Source: Portulaca oleracea | Taxonomy: Eukaryota; Streptophyta; Magnoliopsida; Caryophyllales; Portulacaceae | Length of the DNA stretch: 64,000 nucleotides | Assembly: GCA_029582165.1 (NCBI GenBank) | Contig: CM055892.1 | Span: forward strand, 10,729,254 to 10,793,253 | Direction: 5' to 3' | In this document: positions 35,691-47,699 of the stretch, in pieces | Layout: the number at the start of each line of letters is the position of its first letter | Numbering within the stretch: the stretch's first letter is position 1 | The notes under the pieces: model-generated | Told to the model about the DNA's origin: nothing | The model's input: only the letters and a program-made list of their open reading frames with translations | The model's database searches: none | Made by a program: the position numbers and the translations under genes

Positions 35691-38600
35691 TGCATTCTCT
35701 TTGAAATAGTTGATGATTTAGTAGTAGACGTCTTGGTGTGTAATGGTGGGAACACGTACACCTTTTTGTTTCTTGGTTGATGTTACCCCTTTGCTTCTTA
35801 ACTTTGTGCATGAAGTAGGCGATGGTGTGTTTTGAAGTGTGAAATTGGAGATCTTGTGAAGTTTTGAAGATGATATTGAGCATTAAAGGTTGTTGTTTGG
35901 GGGGGGGGGGGGGGGTAGGGGGGACTTGAAAGAGTTTCTAGTATAAAGTTTACAATGTGCTTTAGTGAAGGCCAGATAATAAGAGTATACCCCTTTCCTG
36001 AGTATCTATCACGTTAACTTTCTACTTTCTGCAATCCATTAGTTTACATATTTATGATTGCTTACCACATTTATCCTTATAAGTTGCTACTTTCTACATT
36101 CTAAATAAAATTATTTAGTTAAAGTTAGGGTATTTTTGTCATTGAATAGGATTTGTATCATCAACTTTCCTTTTAGTATTTACTCGACCCTTGAAAGTCC
36201 TAAGTTACAATTATTGAGGAAAGGAGGGAGTAGGAGTATCATTTTCTGTTCAGTCTTATATTTCCTTGATGCAGTAGATCTTGCATATATAAGACCGTCT
36301 CACCACAAATTTATTGCGAGATGTACAATTTGTGGGTGGCTTTGTATGAATATAAGGGTGACTAAAATTTATTTGTGGTGAGCGTGATAAAAATTATTCT
36401 GGAATAAATTAGTTACATTCACATTAAAAAGTCATTATGGTATGCCTTATAAGTCATAGAAAAATCTTCAACAAGTCACCTCTAAAGGAGTCCATCTCTT
36501 CATAACTCTTAGGTAAGACAGTCTCACCTTGGAATTTGTGTCCTACTGTCCTTTATGGACAACAGTTTTAGATTACATTGTACGCTTTGCATGACTTGTT
36601 GTTTCGTGCATATTTGCGTGATGAATTCTGTAATTTTATCATCTGGAATCTTGTTTTTGTTTTGTTATCGGGATTTATGAGGGCTGTTGGTTACGTCTTA
36701 TTTTTCTTCTTTCCGTTCTTGGATTTCCTTTTCCCACCTCGCTCTCTTAGATATCTTTGCGATGCAGCGAGGGGCTGGTCTCAAGATGACTAACATTTGT
36801 TAATTTATCCACATTCCAGATGGTTTTTGATTACTCTCATCCTGCTGGGGTTCAGCACTGTAGAAAAAAACTGCGACAAGACAGATTCATGAAGCTGGTT
36901 GAGAACAGCTAATGCTGCTTTCAAGAGAGGGTATGTTTTTCTAGCTCTTTCAAATAATGATTGGGTTTCTGGTTACCTTGATGCAGCATATTTGTATTGG
37001 CAACCTTCTTGGTGAATAGCAGAAGATGCAATCTTCTTGGTGATTAGAAAATGTAAAACCAAACCAAACAATCGGTCTATTAATCCTGGCCAGGGTAGAT
37101 TGTCGAGGGCTATAGTTCAAGCACCATTTCCTGGCAATACCATGGATGCTTGGTTTGAAAAGCATTGATTTTTGTTACATAACAAAGGGAGTGGATGTTT
37201 GATTTAAATACATTTTGCTAATATAACATATTGGAATTGGGCATTCAATTGAAGTATTTCACCTCCTGGACTTGTAAATTTGCATTTACTAGCAAGTTGT
37301 AGGCATGGGAGGATGCAGATAATCTGAATTCAACTGATTTTTCACCTCCCCCCCCCCCCCCCATTCCCCCAACAGACACACAAATTTTAAAATTTAGCCT
37401 TCCCTCGGATGATCATTAGGAAGTCTCTTGCTCCTTTAAAGGTCTCTTTCTTTGTTGGGAAACTGCAAATGGGAAGATTCTGACCTATGGTAAGATAGAA
37501 AAGGGGAGAAGATTTAGGTAAATTGTTGGTTTGTGTGCAAGGGAGATTAGTAGACCACAGATCATTTGTTGGCATTTTTGCTTCATTGTGTGTTTGTGAG
37601 GGCTCTTTGGGAGCTAGCCTTCAGTTGCCTAGTTATTTGTTGGCCTCTTGGGTTGATTCTAGTCCATTAGGAGCATCTTCTAGCTTTTGTAATCCCTAAT
37701 GTTATCTTTTTCCTAGTATGGGGAGAAAGGAATCAAAAGAGTCCGAGAGAGTTGGAACTCCTCTTCGGAACGTAAGATATTTTCATCAAGATCTCTTTTT
37801 GGGAAAGTGGGAAGTGTTCATTTATTTAAGTGATAGGTTTTGTGGATAACTTACATATTGGTTGTGGATACCTGTTGTAGGATGCAACCGTGCATCTGCT
37901 GTTTTGATTATATCTAGAATAATTATGGACGATTCTTGCATTGATTCTGCTTGTAAGCAACTGGGAGCATTAATTAGCTGTTAATCAGATGATATCTAGG
38001 TTGATTGTGTTTAGTAAGTCACAACGGGTCCTTCTGTCTCAGTCATAGCGTAAATGCTAGTGACCTTATTTCACAGCATGTTCTGAAGGTGCAGAATCAC
38101 TGATGGTATCTAGGTTGATTGTGTTTAATAAGACCTTATCTCTTCCATTCGGTGGAACATATTGCTGTATACATCTGATGATCTGAAACAAACCCCAGCC
38201 CCCTCTCTTCTTTTGGGGTTTGTGGGGAAAAGAAATACGAGTAGAAGCAGGGTGAATTTGGGGGAATAAGGATTCTATGGAAATGGTTTTACAACTAGAT
38301 TAAAGGAATCAAACTATTTTATGAAAGGTACAACGTAAAGGAAGTTGATACCATATGGGTATTTGACCCACAATTGGAGGAGTGAATGAAAAATCGGTGA
38401 TGTTGGTGGACGGTTATTTCTGTCTTAGTCTCAGCACCTAACTGTTACATATGCTTTTACCCATTTGCAGGCTTTTATGCAGTTTAGGAATCAATGCCCA
38501 GATGCTGCTCAAGTTTATGGACATTGTAAAGTAGCACTCTTTCGTTCAGTATTCGGAACTTGGATGAATTTGTGAGAAAAGATCCATTGTAACCCAGTTT

Positions 38601-38859
38601 TTGTCTACTGAATGCAGGAAGTTGGCAAGTATGACACTATAGTGTACTGTCCACATCATATCTAAATCCCAAGCAGGATTTTTGATAGCATTTAGCAATT
38701 GGATTCTGTACCAAGTGCCAATTTCAGTAACTCCACTGAACCCATTTTTGTTAACAACTACAGTGATCGAAATGCCAGTGGGATTTGTAGCTCTTTTTAC
38801 TTTATTTTTTTGACGGCAAGAGCAAGATTATGTACTTTGTAGGCTGCCCACACGGCTCT
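35691..38859. other. intergenic DNA, no supported gene
   Basis: About 3.2 kb without a credible frame. It holds a 17-base G run (35899-35915), a 15-base C run (37348-37362), and two copies of TATCTAGGTTGATTGTGTTTA 114 bp apart (about 37990 and 38104). TAAGACCGTCTCACC-like motifs lie near 36285 and 36505. The end of a former Stowaway-like MITE (GGAAAGGAGGGAGTA) may lie near 36220. Confidence 0.4.
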
Positions 38860-41307
38860 CTCTGTTCTGGAGTGCCTCGATAAAAATGCCACTAAACTTT
38901 TGAAAAATTGCAATTTTGCCATCCGGATTTTTTTTGTCATCAGAATGCCACTAAACTTGATTAACTCGGTTAAAAATGCCCCTTTACCTGATGTTTACCT
39001 GGAAGCAACCTAAAGTAGCAGGTTAATGGTGTTGGTGGTTGTCATTAAGGGAAATAAACACTTAATTAAATTAATAAACATCTTAATTAGATATTATACC
39101 CTAAAATTCAGTGGTCCCTCACTTGTTTCCCTCCATTTGAAAAAAACTCCCAGTAACGTTCACCCCCCTCTTCACTCATCATCTTCATCGCCATTTTCTT
39201 CAACCTCTCACCTTTGATTTCTGCGAATTGTTTGAATTAAACCCTAAATTGAACCACAATCAACAAAATCGCACACCTTGGAAGTGCTTTTGCAAGGATT
39301 GAAGGTCTATAAGGTTGACATTCATACCATGTTAGTTTGTCCAAAACCCTAATTTTCGCAGTGTTGAATTTTGGTCGATAATCTTGGTTTTGTTGTTGTT
39401 TTTGTTGTTGTTTAGTTGTATGAAGTCCATTTGAGTAGCTTTTATCGAAAAAAATTCTAGGGTTTATGTTCTGCAATTTTCCAGAATCCCAGAAAACCCA
39501 ACCCTCTGTTTCTTGATTAATCCTAGGGTTTATGGGTTTGGTTGGTGTTTATGTGTTTGTTTAATCTAAATGTGGTTTAAGTATTTGAAATTGGCCTGAT
39601 TTTGTTGTTTTAGGGTTTCTAAATGGGCAAATTACAAATATTTCATTGGGGGGGGGGGGGGAAGGGAGTTTGTATCAAACCCACATTTGGCTTACATTAA
39701 CAGTGAGGTCACTTAATGGGATGTAGACCCTGATTTGTTAAGTGTGGATGATCTGATTGAATTTGTTGAGAAGGATGGGTATTCAAAAGATGAAATTCAA
39801 ACCCTTTACATTAGCAAGCCTGGATGTAGCCTAGGCTTTGAGGAGAGTTTTGTTGAGATTAAAGGGGATGATGAGATAAGGACCTTGAGTGGTTTAGTGC
39901 AAAAATGTCCATTTGTTCGACTTTATGTGAAGCATCCTACTGATGTTAATAGGAATAGGGAGAAAGGGAAGGAAAAAGTGGTGGATGATGGTGCTGATGA
40001 TAATGCTAATGCTGATGATGGTGCTGATGATAATGCTAATGCTGATGATGATGATGATGATTATGAACCTGATGGTGATGATGATGGTTCTGAAGTAGAG
40101 GATGAGGAAATGACACAAGTAATGAAGAAAAAAAATGAATTTGAGGGAGGATGAGATAGCTGATAGGACTGCATTGTTTGAGGGTGACAAAAGTTTGATT
40201 GAAGGAGGAGGAGTTGATGAGGATGATAATGGATGCGAGGATGAACAATACCATGACTCGGACAACCCAAGCACCCCTGAGAGTGAGAGTGAGGGTGAGG
40301 GTGTGCAAAGGAAAAGGCCTAGCATGAGGAAGCCCAAACCAAAGTGTCCTAGGTACAACCCTGCTATACCTAGTAGACTACTTGCTGAGATGACTTTTGC
40401 TGACAAGGATATGAAAAAAGCTGTTGATAACTATAGGATACTAGGTGGATACAATCTGAAAGTCAGCAAGAGTGACAAAGTGAGGTATCAACTGTTCTGC
40501 CAGGGTGAAGGGTGCAAGTGGAGGTTTTGGGGATCAAAAGTAGGCAAGGAGAAAAGCTATGTAGTGAAAACATTTGGCCCCCCTCACACATGTATTACTT
40601 TTAGCTTTGAGGATGGGCATAGAAACATGAGTGTGCAATGGTTAGCTGATCATTTTAGGAGCAGGCTTAGGATAACCCCATCCATTACAGCCAGGGACAT
40701 ACAAAGAATGGTGAAGGAAGAGTTGAATTACAATGCTGGGTTGTGTATGTGTTCTAGGGCAAGAAGGAAGGCACTAGACTCCATTGTTGGTGATTACAGG
40801 GAGCAATTTACTCAACTTAGAGACTATCTAGGGGAGATGATTGACAAGAACCCAGGGACATCTGTTGTTTTAAAAATAACAGAGGTCCAGGAGACAAATC
40901 AGAACGTTTTCAAGTTTCTTTATGTATGTCCTGAACCACTGAAGAAGGGTTTCTTGGAGGGGTGTAGGAGGGTTCTGAGCTTGGATGGTTGCTTTCTAAA
41001 AGGACCTTGGGGTGGAAAAGTTTTTGTAGCTGTTGGGAGGGATGCAAATGACCAAATGTATCCTTTAGTATGGGTGGGGGGTGGCTTCCACTGAATCAAT
41101 GGAGACTTGGGATATGTTCATTTCACAACTTCAAATTGATCTCAACATGCGGGATGGCAGTGGCTGGGCAATGATTTCAGATCAACAGAAGGTATGTGAA
41201 TTGTTGGTTCTTTAAATTGTTTATTCTTTAAATTGTTTAGAATGCTAATGTGAATTGTTGGTTTAATTTTGTTTGTTTTAGGGTCTAGTTGATAGTGTAG
41301 CAAGGAT

Positions 41308-41655
41308 ATTGCCTAGAAGTGAGCATAGGCTTTGTGCTAGGCATGTGTATCCCAATCTAAGGAGGCTTTTTAGGGGTGAGATGTACAAGAAACTATTCTG
41401 GAGGGTTGCTAAATCTACCACTGAGATTGAAATGAAAAAGAATGCTAAGAATCTGTATGATCTTGACCCACAAGCATGCATATTGCCTAGAAGTGAGCAT
41501 AGGCTTTGTGCTAGGCATGTGTATGCCAATCTAAGGAGGCTTTTTAGGGGTGAGATGTACAAGAAACTATTCTGGAGGGTTGCTAAATCTACCACTGAGA
41601 TTGAAATGAAAAAGAATGCTAAGAATATGTATGATCTTGACCCACAAGCATGGGG
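41308..41655 (+). repeat. in-frame 174 bp tandem duplication in the transposase
   Basis: Units 41308-41481 and 41482-41655 both encode LPRSEHRLCARHVY to NLYDLDPQA and differ at few bases. The duplicated 58 residues contain the CxxH motif of the MULE catalytic domain. The few differences suggest a recent event. Confidence 0.92.
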
Positions 41656-41910
41656 GATGCTTGAAAGAAAGGGTGTTGAGCATTTCTGCAGAGCCTTCTT
41701 CAAACCCCATGCCAAGTGTGACTATTGATTTATGAATATAGTTAGCCATTCATCCATTCATTCGTTCATACATTCATTCATAAAGAACCACTTAAAGATC
41801 CTAGTCTTGTTGTGTGATTTGATCTCTTTTGATCCTATCATACATCAAAAGTGGTATCAGAGCTCTAGGTTAGTGTTGAGTGTAAACCAAACACGTAACC
41901 TTCGATTCCA

Positions 41911-41995
41911 ATAGCTTAACCTGCAAGTCCAAAGCTTAACCTGCAAGTCTAAAAGCTTGACCTGCAAGTCCAAAGCTTAAACCTGCAATACCAAA
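41911..41995 (+). repeat. short tandem repeats in the gypsy leader
   Basis: Four degenerate units of about 20 bp with the core AGCTTAACCTGCAAGTC, placed between the primer site and the first reading frame. Confidence 0.8.
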
Positions 41996-42107
41996 CACAT
42001 AACCTTCAAACCTTCAGTACCAACCTGCAACCCTAAACTCCACAAACAGCCCAAACACATTATTCCTTCCTTACCCAACGTCACTCTGGACGTTCCAAGC
42101 CCCTACC

Positions 42108-42780
42108 ATGGCACACGAATTGCTCTTTATGAGGAGGATCCTCAGCAGCTCTATTGTACCTGAAGATCAACAACAACGAGAGGCTATCTTTCAGTCTCGC
42201 TGCACCATCAAAGGGAAAGTCTGTTCTTTAATTGTTGATGGAGGAAGTTGCACCAACGTAGCTTCAACAACTATGGTGGACAAACTTCAGCTGGAAAGCA
42301 GTCCACATCCAAAACCCTACACCATTCAATGGCTTCATCAGGGTGAAGGATTACAAGTGACTCAACGATGTTTGGTAAGCTTTTCCATTGGCAAGAATTA
42401 TCAAGATTCTATTTGGTGTGATGTATTGCCTATGGATGCTTGTCATATTTTGTTGGGAAGACCGTGGTTATTTGATAGGAGCGTGATGCATGATGGAAGA
42501 GCCAACACTTATACATTCAGGTTCAACCATAAAAAAATCACCCTAGCTCCACTTAAAGTAACCCTACCGTCCCCACCCAAGGAGAATGATCCAAATCCCA
42601 TCATCTCTATGATCACTGAACGTCTTGAGTTTAGTGAGTATAAAGAGATCATTCCCCCAAGCCTAAACACAAGCCATAGCCACAAAGAGCCAACCCACGA
42701 AAATCCAAGCCACAGCAACCCTCTCGTCATCCACCCATCCCAACGTGATGTTCAATCCGATTTGGTCCCTAAACCTGTCA
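42108..42780 (+). pseudogene. gypsy aspartic protease region
   Basis: The frame from ATG 42108 reads IFQSRCTIKGKVCSLIVDGG: the active-site triad is DGG instead of the usual DSG. Then come TNVASTTMVDKL, VSFSIGKNYQDSIWCDVLPM and HILLGRPWLFDR, typical of plant Ty3/gypsy protease. After about 42780 the frame leaves homology; the neighbouring frame picks up RT. The join lies in a linker, and the RT fingers and catalytic palm (YVDD) are missing, so this element could not reverse transcribe by itself. Confidence 0.85.
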
Positions 42781-43755
42781 AAGCAACTATACGCCAACAT
42801 GGAGAAGTGTCACTTTTTCTCACCCAAGGTCGTGTTCCTTGGATATGTTCTTTCAAAGGAAAGCATACAAGTAGATAAGGAGAAAGTGAAAGCTATTCAA
42901 GAGTGGCCTACACCAACATTTATTCATGAGGTACGGAGTTTTCATGGTTTAACATCATTTTATAGAAGATTCATAAGGAATTTTAGCTCCATTCTTGCAC
43001 CTATGACCGAATTGTTGAAAAAGAAAGAGTTTTCATGGAGTAAGGGTGCAAACGAAGCATTTGAGTTGATTAAGGAGAAATTATGTCATGCACCTATTCT
43101 TGCTTTACCTTGTTTTGATAAAGTCTTTGAAGTTGAAGTTGATGCAAGTGGAGTTGGAATTGGAGCCGTCCTATCTCAAGAAGGCCGACCTCTTGCTTTC
43201 TTTAGTGAGAAGTTGAATGAAGCCAAGAAGATGTATAGCACATATGATAAAGAGTTCTATGCAATCATAACAGCTCTTGAACATTGGCGTCATTATCTTC
43301 TAAGTGGTGAATTCATTCTACATAGTGACCATGAAGCTCTAAAGTTCATTCAAGGGCAACATAAGCTTAAGTCAAGGCATGCCAAATGGGTTGAGTACAT
43401 GCAAGCATTTCATTTCATGATAAAGCATAAGGCGGGACATCTTAACAAAGGAGCGGATGCTTTATCAAGAAGGTACTTACTCACTCATATTCTTGATTCA
43501 AGAGTCCTTGGTTTTGAACATATTAAAGGGTTATATGAGAATGATGAAGATTTCAAGGAGGTTTATGAGCTTTACAAGAAGCATCCCCACCAACTCTTTC
43601 ATATTGAGCATGGATTTCTTTTCAAGGGAAATCAACTATGCATTCCAAAGAGTAGCATTCGTGAATTGTTGATTATGGAAGTCCATGGAGGATCATTGGC
43701 GGGTCATTTTGGCATTGAGAAAACTTATTTGATGATGAAAGAGCATTACTTTTGA
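42781..43755 (+). pseudogene. gypsy RT thumb, RNase H and start of integrase
   Basis: In the frame whose first Met is 42745, homology begins at LYANMEKCHFF and continues VVFLGYVLS, then VRSFHGLTSFYRRFI, the end of RT. RNase H follows: FEVEVDASGVGIGAVLSQEG, then YDKEFYAI, then HSDHEALKFI, then ADALSRR. The integrase zinc finger starts at HGGSLAGHFG. A TGA at 43753-43755 replaces the expected Trp of the HYFWPSM block. Confidence 0.9.
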
Positions 43756-43761
43756 CCTAGT

Positions 43762-44721
43762 ATGATCAAAGATGTTGAGCATATGATCAAGAGGTGTAAT
43801 ACTTGCAATGTTTCAAAAGCTCATGCCTTACCACAAGGCTTGTACACGCCATTACCTATTCCATATAGTCCATGGGAAGATGTGAGTTTAGACTTCGTCG
43901 TGGGTCTACCAATAACTCAAAGAGGCAAGGATTCAATTATGGTTGTCGTTGATAGGTTTTCAAAGATGGCACACTTCATTCCATGCCATACAACTTATGA
44001 TGCTACTAAAGTTGCAAATCTATACTTTGAAGTAGTAGTGAAGTTACATGGTATTCCAAAGACCATGGTGAGTGATAGAGATTCAAAGTTCCTTAGTCAT
44101 TTTTGGCTAACATTGTGGAAGAAGCTTGGTACAAAATTGAAGTTTAGCACCGCATGTCATCCACAAACGGATGGGCAAACTGAAGTTACAAATTGTACTT
44201 TGGGAGCTTTACTTCTAGCATTGGTTATTAAAGACAAGAAAGGGTGGGATACTCTTCTATGTCATGCCGAGTTTGCTTTCAATAGATGTCCAAGCAAAGC
44301 CACGGGTTTGTCACCATTCCAAGTGGTTTATGGAAGGAATCCTCTCCAACTTATGGATCTTACACCTATTTCTACTACAACAAAATTTAGCTTTGAAGCT
44401 AACAAAAGGGTGGAAGAGATTAAGAAGCTACATGAAGAAGTTCGTGAGAAAATCTTGAAGTATACACAAGATGTAGCAAGTAGAGTGAATAGAACAAGGA
44501 AGAAGGTTGTATTTGAACCAGGAGATCTTGTTTGGATTCACTTGAAGAAAGAAAGATTTCCTTCTAAAAGGAAAGAGAAGCTAGCACCAAGAGGTGATGG
44601 TCCTTATGAAGTTTTGGAAAGGATTGGTGATAATGCTTACAAACTACAACTTGGTGAAGACTATGAAGGTAGTTGTACTTTTAATGTGAGTGATCTTAAG
44701 CCATATTATGGAGGAGAATAA
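43762..44721 (+). pseudogene. gypsy integrase core and C-terminus
   Basis: Continues the same polyprotein frame after the stop at 43753. HMIKRCNTCNVSKAH completes the HHCC finger. The DDE core shows SLDFVVGLP (first Asp), MVSDRDSKFLSHFW (second Asp) and HPQTDGQTEVTN (Glu). The C-terminus reads GDLVWIHLKKERFP, then GPYEVLERIGDNAYKL and FNVSDLKPYYGGE, the usual end of chromovirus-like integrases. No chromodomain is seen before the stop. The 319 codons are open, so this module looks intact. Confidence 0.9.
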
Positions 44722-44765
44722 GAACTTCCTAGTTTGAGGACAAACTATTCTCAACTAGGGGGGAA

Positions 44766-45478
44766 TGATGTATATTTGGTCCCAAATACACATCATGGGA
44801 GCCAAATACAAGCTTACATTGAAAAGGAGCTTCAATCACTCACATCACTCTCACATATGGATGACTTCATCAAGTACAATCGGATACTTTGCTCTATATC
44901 TCAAGAACCATAAAGCTATTGAAGAAGACACCCTCGAGCCGAATGTTCTACATCAAAAGAGCTTTCCAATGGTTTTTGAATCTTGAAGTTTGGAGAAGAA
45001 ACGAGCAAGTTATCAATGTTTCTTTCTAGCTATGTACTTTTTTAGTCTATTATGATGTCATGTTTGTAATAGATGATGTAAGCTAGGAGATCATTATATT
45101 CTTGATTGTACACGCCTAAGGGGGTCCTCTATTACTATAAATAGACCCCTTGGGAGGCCCTTGTATTCATTCAATATCAATCAAATACGAATCAAAAGAC
45201 ATGTGTTGTTTTTCTCTCTAGTTTCAAAACTAGAATTGTAGTTCTCTTGAGGGAGGAATACGTCATCTCTACTTCTATTCTAGGGTTGGCATCCTTAGAT
45301 GGTGAAAGGTAGAATTGGAGGAACCATTGGAGTGGTGTGTCTATATCTCCATTGAAGAATCCAAAGTCATTATCATTTGATTCTATCATTCGTGAGTTTC
45401 ATTCTAGTTTCGTTTGATCTTTGTTTTTGCATCTACATTGTTTCAATCACAATATCATTCGAATATCATCCTAAACAT
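44766..45478 (+). repeat. 3' LTR of the gypsy insert, starting with a hairpin
   Basis: Begins after the purine tract with TGATGTATATTTGG, two bases, then CCAAATACACATCA: 14 bp inverted arms with one mismatch. A TATAAATA box lies at 45136. The right end is taken at CATCCTAAACA near 45478, but it could extend some twenty bases further. Confidence 0.7.
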
Positions 45479-46759
45479 CCAAGAAACTTACGTTCATAAT
45501 AGATAACAACATGGCTGAAATTTTCAATGCATTCATAATAGAAGTGAGGTACATGCCGATAGTTTCCATGTTAAATTGGATTTTCAAGGCAGTCATGAAA
45601 AGAGTTGGTGACAAGAATGTTTGGGCTTCTAAGATCAAAACCCCAATTCCTCCTAGGGATTTTGAAAAAACTTGAGAAAAAGATTGAAGAGTCAAAGACT
45701 TGGGAAGTTACTAGGGCTGCTAGGGGTGTGTTTAGTGTGAACAATGCATGGGCTGAGGAGTATGTTGTGGATTTGAGTGGGAAAACTTGTACTTGCAATT
45801 CATGGCAACTAAATGGGATTCCTTGTCCCCGTTCCATTGTTGTTATGAGAGAGGAAAGGCTGAAACCCTCACAGTTTGTCCATGAATGGTATGCAAGTGA
45901 TAAGCTTGTTGCTACGTACTCTCACACTTTGAACCCACTGAATGGCACCAACATGCTGGCAATCGCCTGGTCAGACAGGATCGCTTCCTCTTCAAGCCAA
46001 AGAAAAAGACAACTACGAAGTACTTTAGAAGGCCAGAAGCAGGTGAGACAATCAGAGGTAAAAATGCCCAAGGACTCCACCAGGATTCACTGCTCACATT
46101 GTGGATTGGAAGGCCACAACAATCAGACTTGCTCACTGATTGCAAAGAAGTTGAAGGTATGCCATCCTACTACATGTATTTTATTTAGGGGTCAAGGGTC
46201 AACTTACTGTTTGACTTTTTTTTATTTTTCCCATGTTTTAGGGTTTAGGGTTTATGATTTATATGGTTTATGTTTTCAGGGTTCTGACTTTTTTACTTGT
46301 TTGATTATAAAGCCCAAAAGGAAGATCACAAGAAGAACTGTTGCTGCCAATGCTGATGCTTCCTCTGCTGGTTCTGCTGCTGCCAATGCTACTGCTGCTG
46401 CTCATGCTACTTCTTCAACTGCTGCTCCATGTACTGCTGCTGCTGCCAATGCAACTGCTGCTGCTGCTGCCCATGCTGGTTCTTCAGGAGGTTTTGCTAC
46501 TTCTTCAACTAATGCTCCATCTACTGCTGCTGGATCAACTTCTGCTGCTGCCTCTTCTGCTGGATCAACTGCTGTTGCTGCTGCAACAGCTGGTCAATGT
46601 GATGAGTTGCCACTGACTGGATCACAACCTCAACCATCCCAGCCATCTCCTTCATCAACACCAACAAAGCTGACCAGGAAGAAGAGACCTGCACAAAAAT
46701 GTGTGTTGCCCAAGGTCTCACCAAGGAAGAAAATACCAAGGATTAACCTAGGAAACTAG

Positions 46760-47699
46760 GTGGTTGTTTGATGTGTTTGTTTCTAAGCCATTTTGAACAA
46801 TGCATGGCTTCTTTTGATGGTAATTACATTAGATAGGATGTAAATGAAGGTCAACATGTAAATGCCTTACTTTTGGGGGTAAAATGCCATACTTTTGGTG
46901 GGGGAATATGTCTTTTGTACATCTTTGGTTTGTACCCTGTTTTGCAAGCTTTAAGCCAAAATAGAGGAGTATGTACATCAAAAAACTAGATGTTGTACCC
47001 ATTACATATTCCCTCTAATGCAAGTTACCTTAAGTTTATTTTCTGATTCTGTCTTCTTTTGCTTCTTCTGATTCTGTCTTATTTTGATTAGTTCAGTTTA
47101 GGGTTTATGTTTATGGTTTTTCACATTCATGTCTGTTTTTGTTCCTGTTTTTGATCAATTTTGAATTGCAATCTTGTTAAGTTCAGTTTTGTGACAGTTT
47201 TTGATTCAGTTCATTTGTTGAGACACAAAGAAGCAAACACAGCAAACACAAAAAGAAGAGGGAGATTGATCAAAGAAAGCATAACATTCAATTCATTCAT
47301 TACAATTGATGTTACAATTGATCATAGTCATAGCCATTCCATTACAATTCACATGCATTACAACCCTAAACCCTAAACAACTGCCCTAAAACTACTGCCC
47401 TAAAACAAACAACAACAAATAGAGCTGATGATGGAACCCAAAAAATTTGAAACATCTGTGTGCAACAAGATGCTATGCTTAACCAACCAAGCTTACACCC
47501 TGATAGCAAAAAAATCATCCACATTCATCATCATCTACTACAATCCCACAATCCCACTAGGCCACTGCAACTTCCTATATACAACATCATCATCAGCTTA
47601 CACCCAGCAAAATAACATCACCCACCAACCCCCATCACCACAAATCACTTACCAAAACACCCAGCAACAGCCCTCATGACAGACACCACCAGAAACATA
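46760..47699. other. spacer between the two convergent MULE genes
   Basis: T-rich with repeated CTGTCTT and GATTCTG motifs near 47040-47090. It should contain both 3' UTRs. No reading frame is supported. Confidence 0.5.

Larger units (their letters stand above)
41728..45497 (+). mobile_element. Ty3/gypsy element inserted in the MULE transposase, gag-less and with a deleted RT
   Basis: The transposase frame stops before about 41728 and resumes at NNMAEIFNA from 45505. A canonical primer site TGGTATCAGAGC lies at 41852-41863, the polypurine tract (TAGGGGGGAA) at about 44755, and one LTR at 44766 to about 45478. The sequence upstream of the primer site is only about 125 bp and I could not align it to the 3' LTR, so the 5' LTR is truncated or foreign. 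There is no gag: the leader leads directly to protease. Borders are approximate and no target duplication was resolved. Confidence 0.82.
39623..46759 (+). pseudogene. MuDR-type MULE transposase, interrupted
   Basis: The original start is probably ATG 39623 (MGKLQIFHWGG). After a 14-G run the frame shifts and continues EFVSNPHLAYINSEVT, a stop, then WDVDPDLLSVDDL. An acidic Asp-rich stretch ends at an 8-A run (40128-40135) with another shift. The frame 40135-41094 has the MuDR DNA-binding block (CQGEGCKWRFWGSKVG) and the first catalytic Asp (SLDGCFLKGPWGGK). A shift at a G run (41076-41081) leads to SMETWDMFISQLQ and MISDQQK. An intron spans 41192-41281. Next come EHRLCARHVY (CxxH), a 58-residue duplication, and the gypsy insert. 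NNMAEIFNA (catalytic Glu) follows at 45505, then a SWIM finger in which the final His is Arg (IPCPRS), a CCHC knuckle (HCSHCGLEGHNNQTC) and an Ala-rich tail. Confidence 0.9.

Noticed and set aside
36578..36793. 71-codon frame MYALHDLLFRAYLRDEF
   Set aside because: No domain, no neighbours supporting a gene; hydrophobic composition follows T-rich DNA.
35899..37362. Poly-G and poly-C runs as possible structured signals
   Set aside because: Isolated homopolymers of 15-17 bases are more likely slippage or assembly artefacts than biological signals.
46341..46616. 91-codon Leu/Met-rich frame
   Set aside because: Shadow of the Ala-rich transposase tail encoded by GCT repeats in the next frame.
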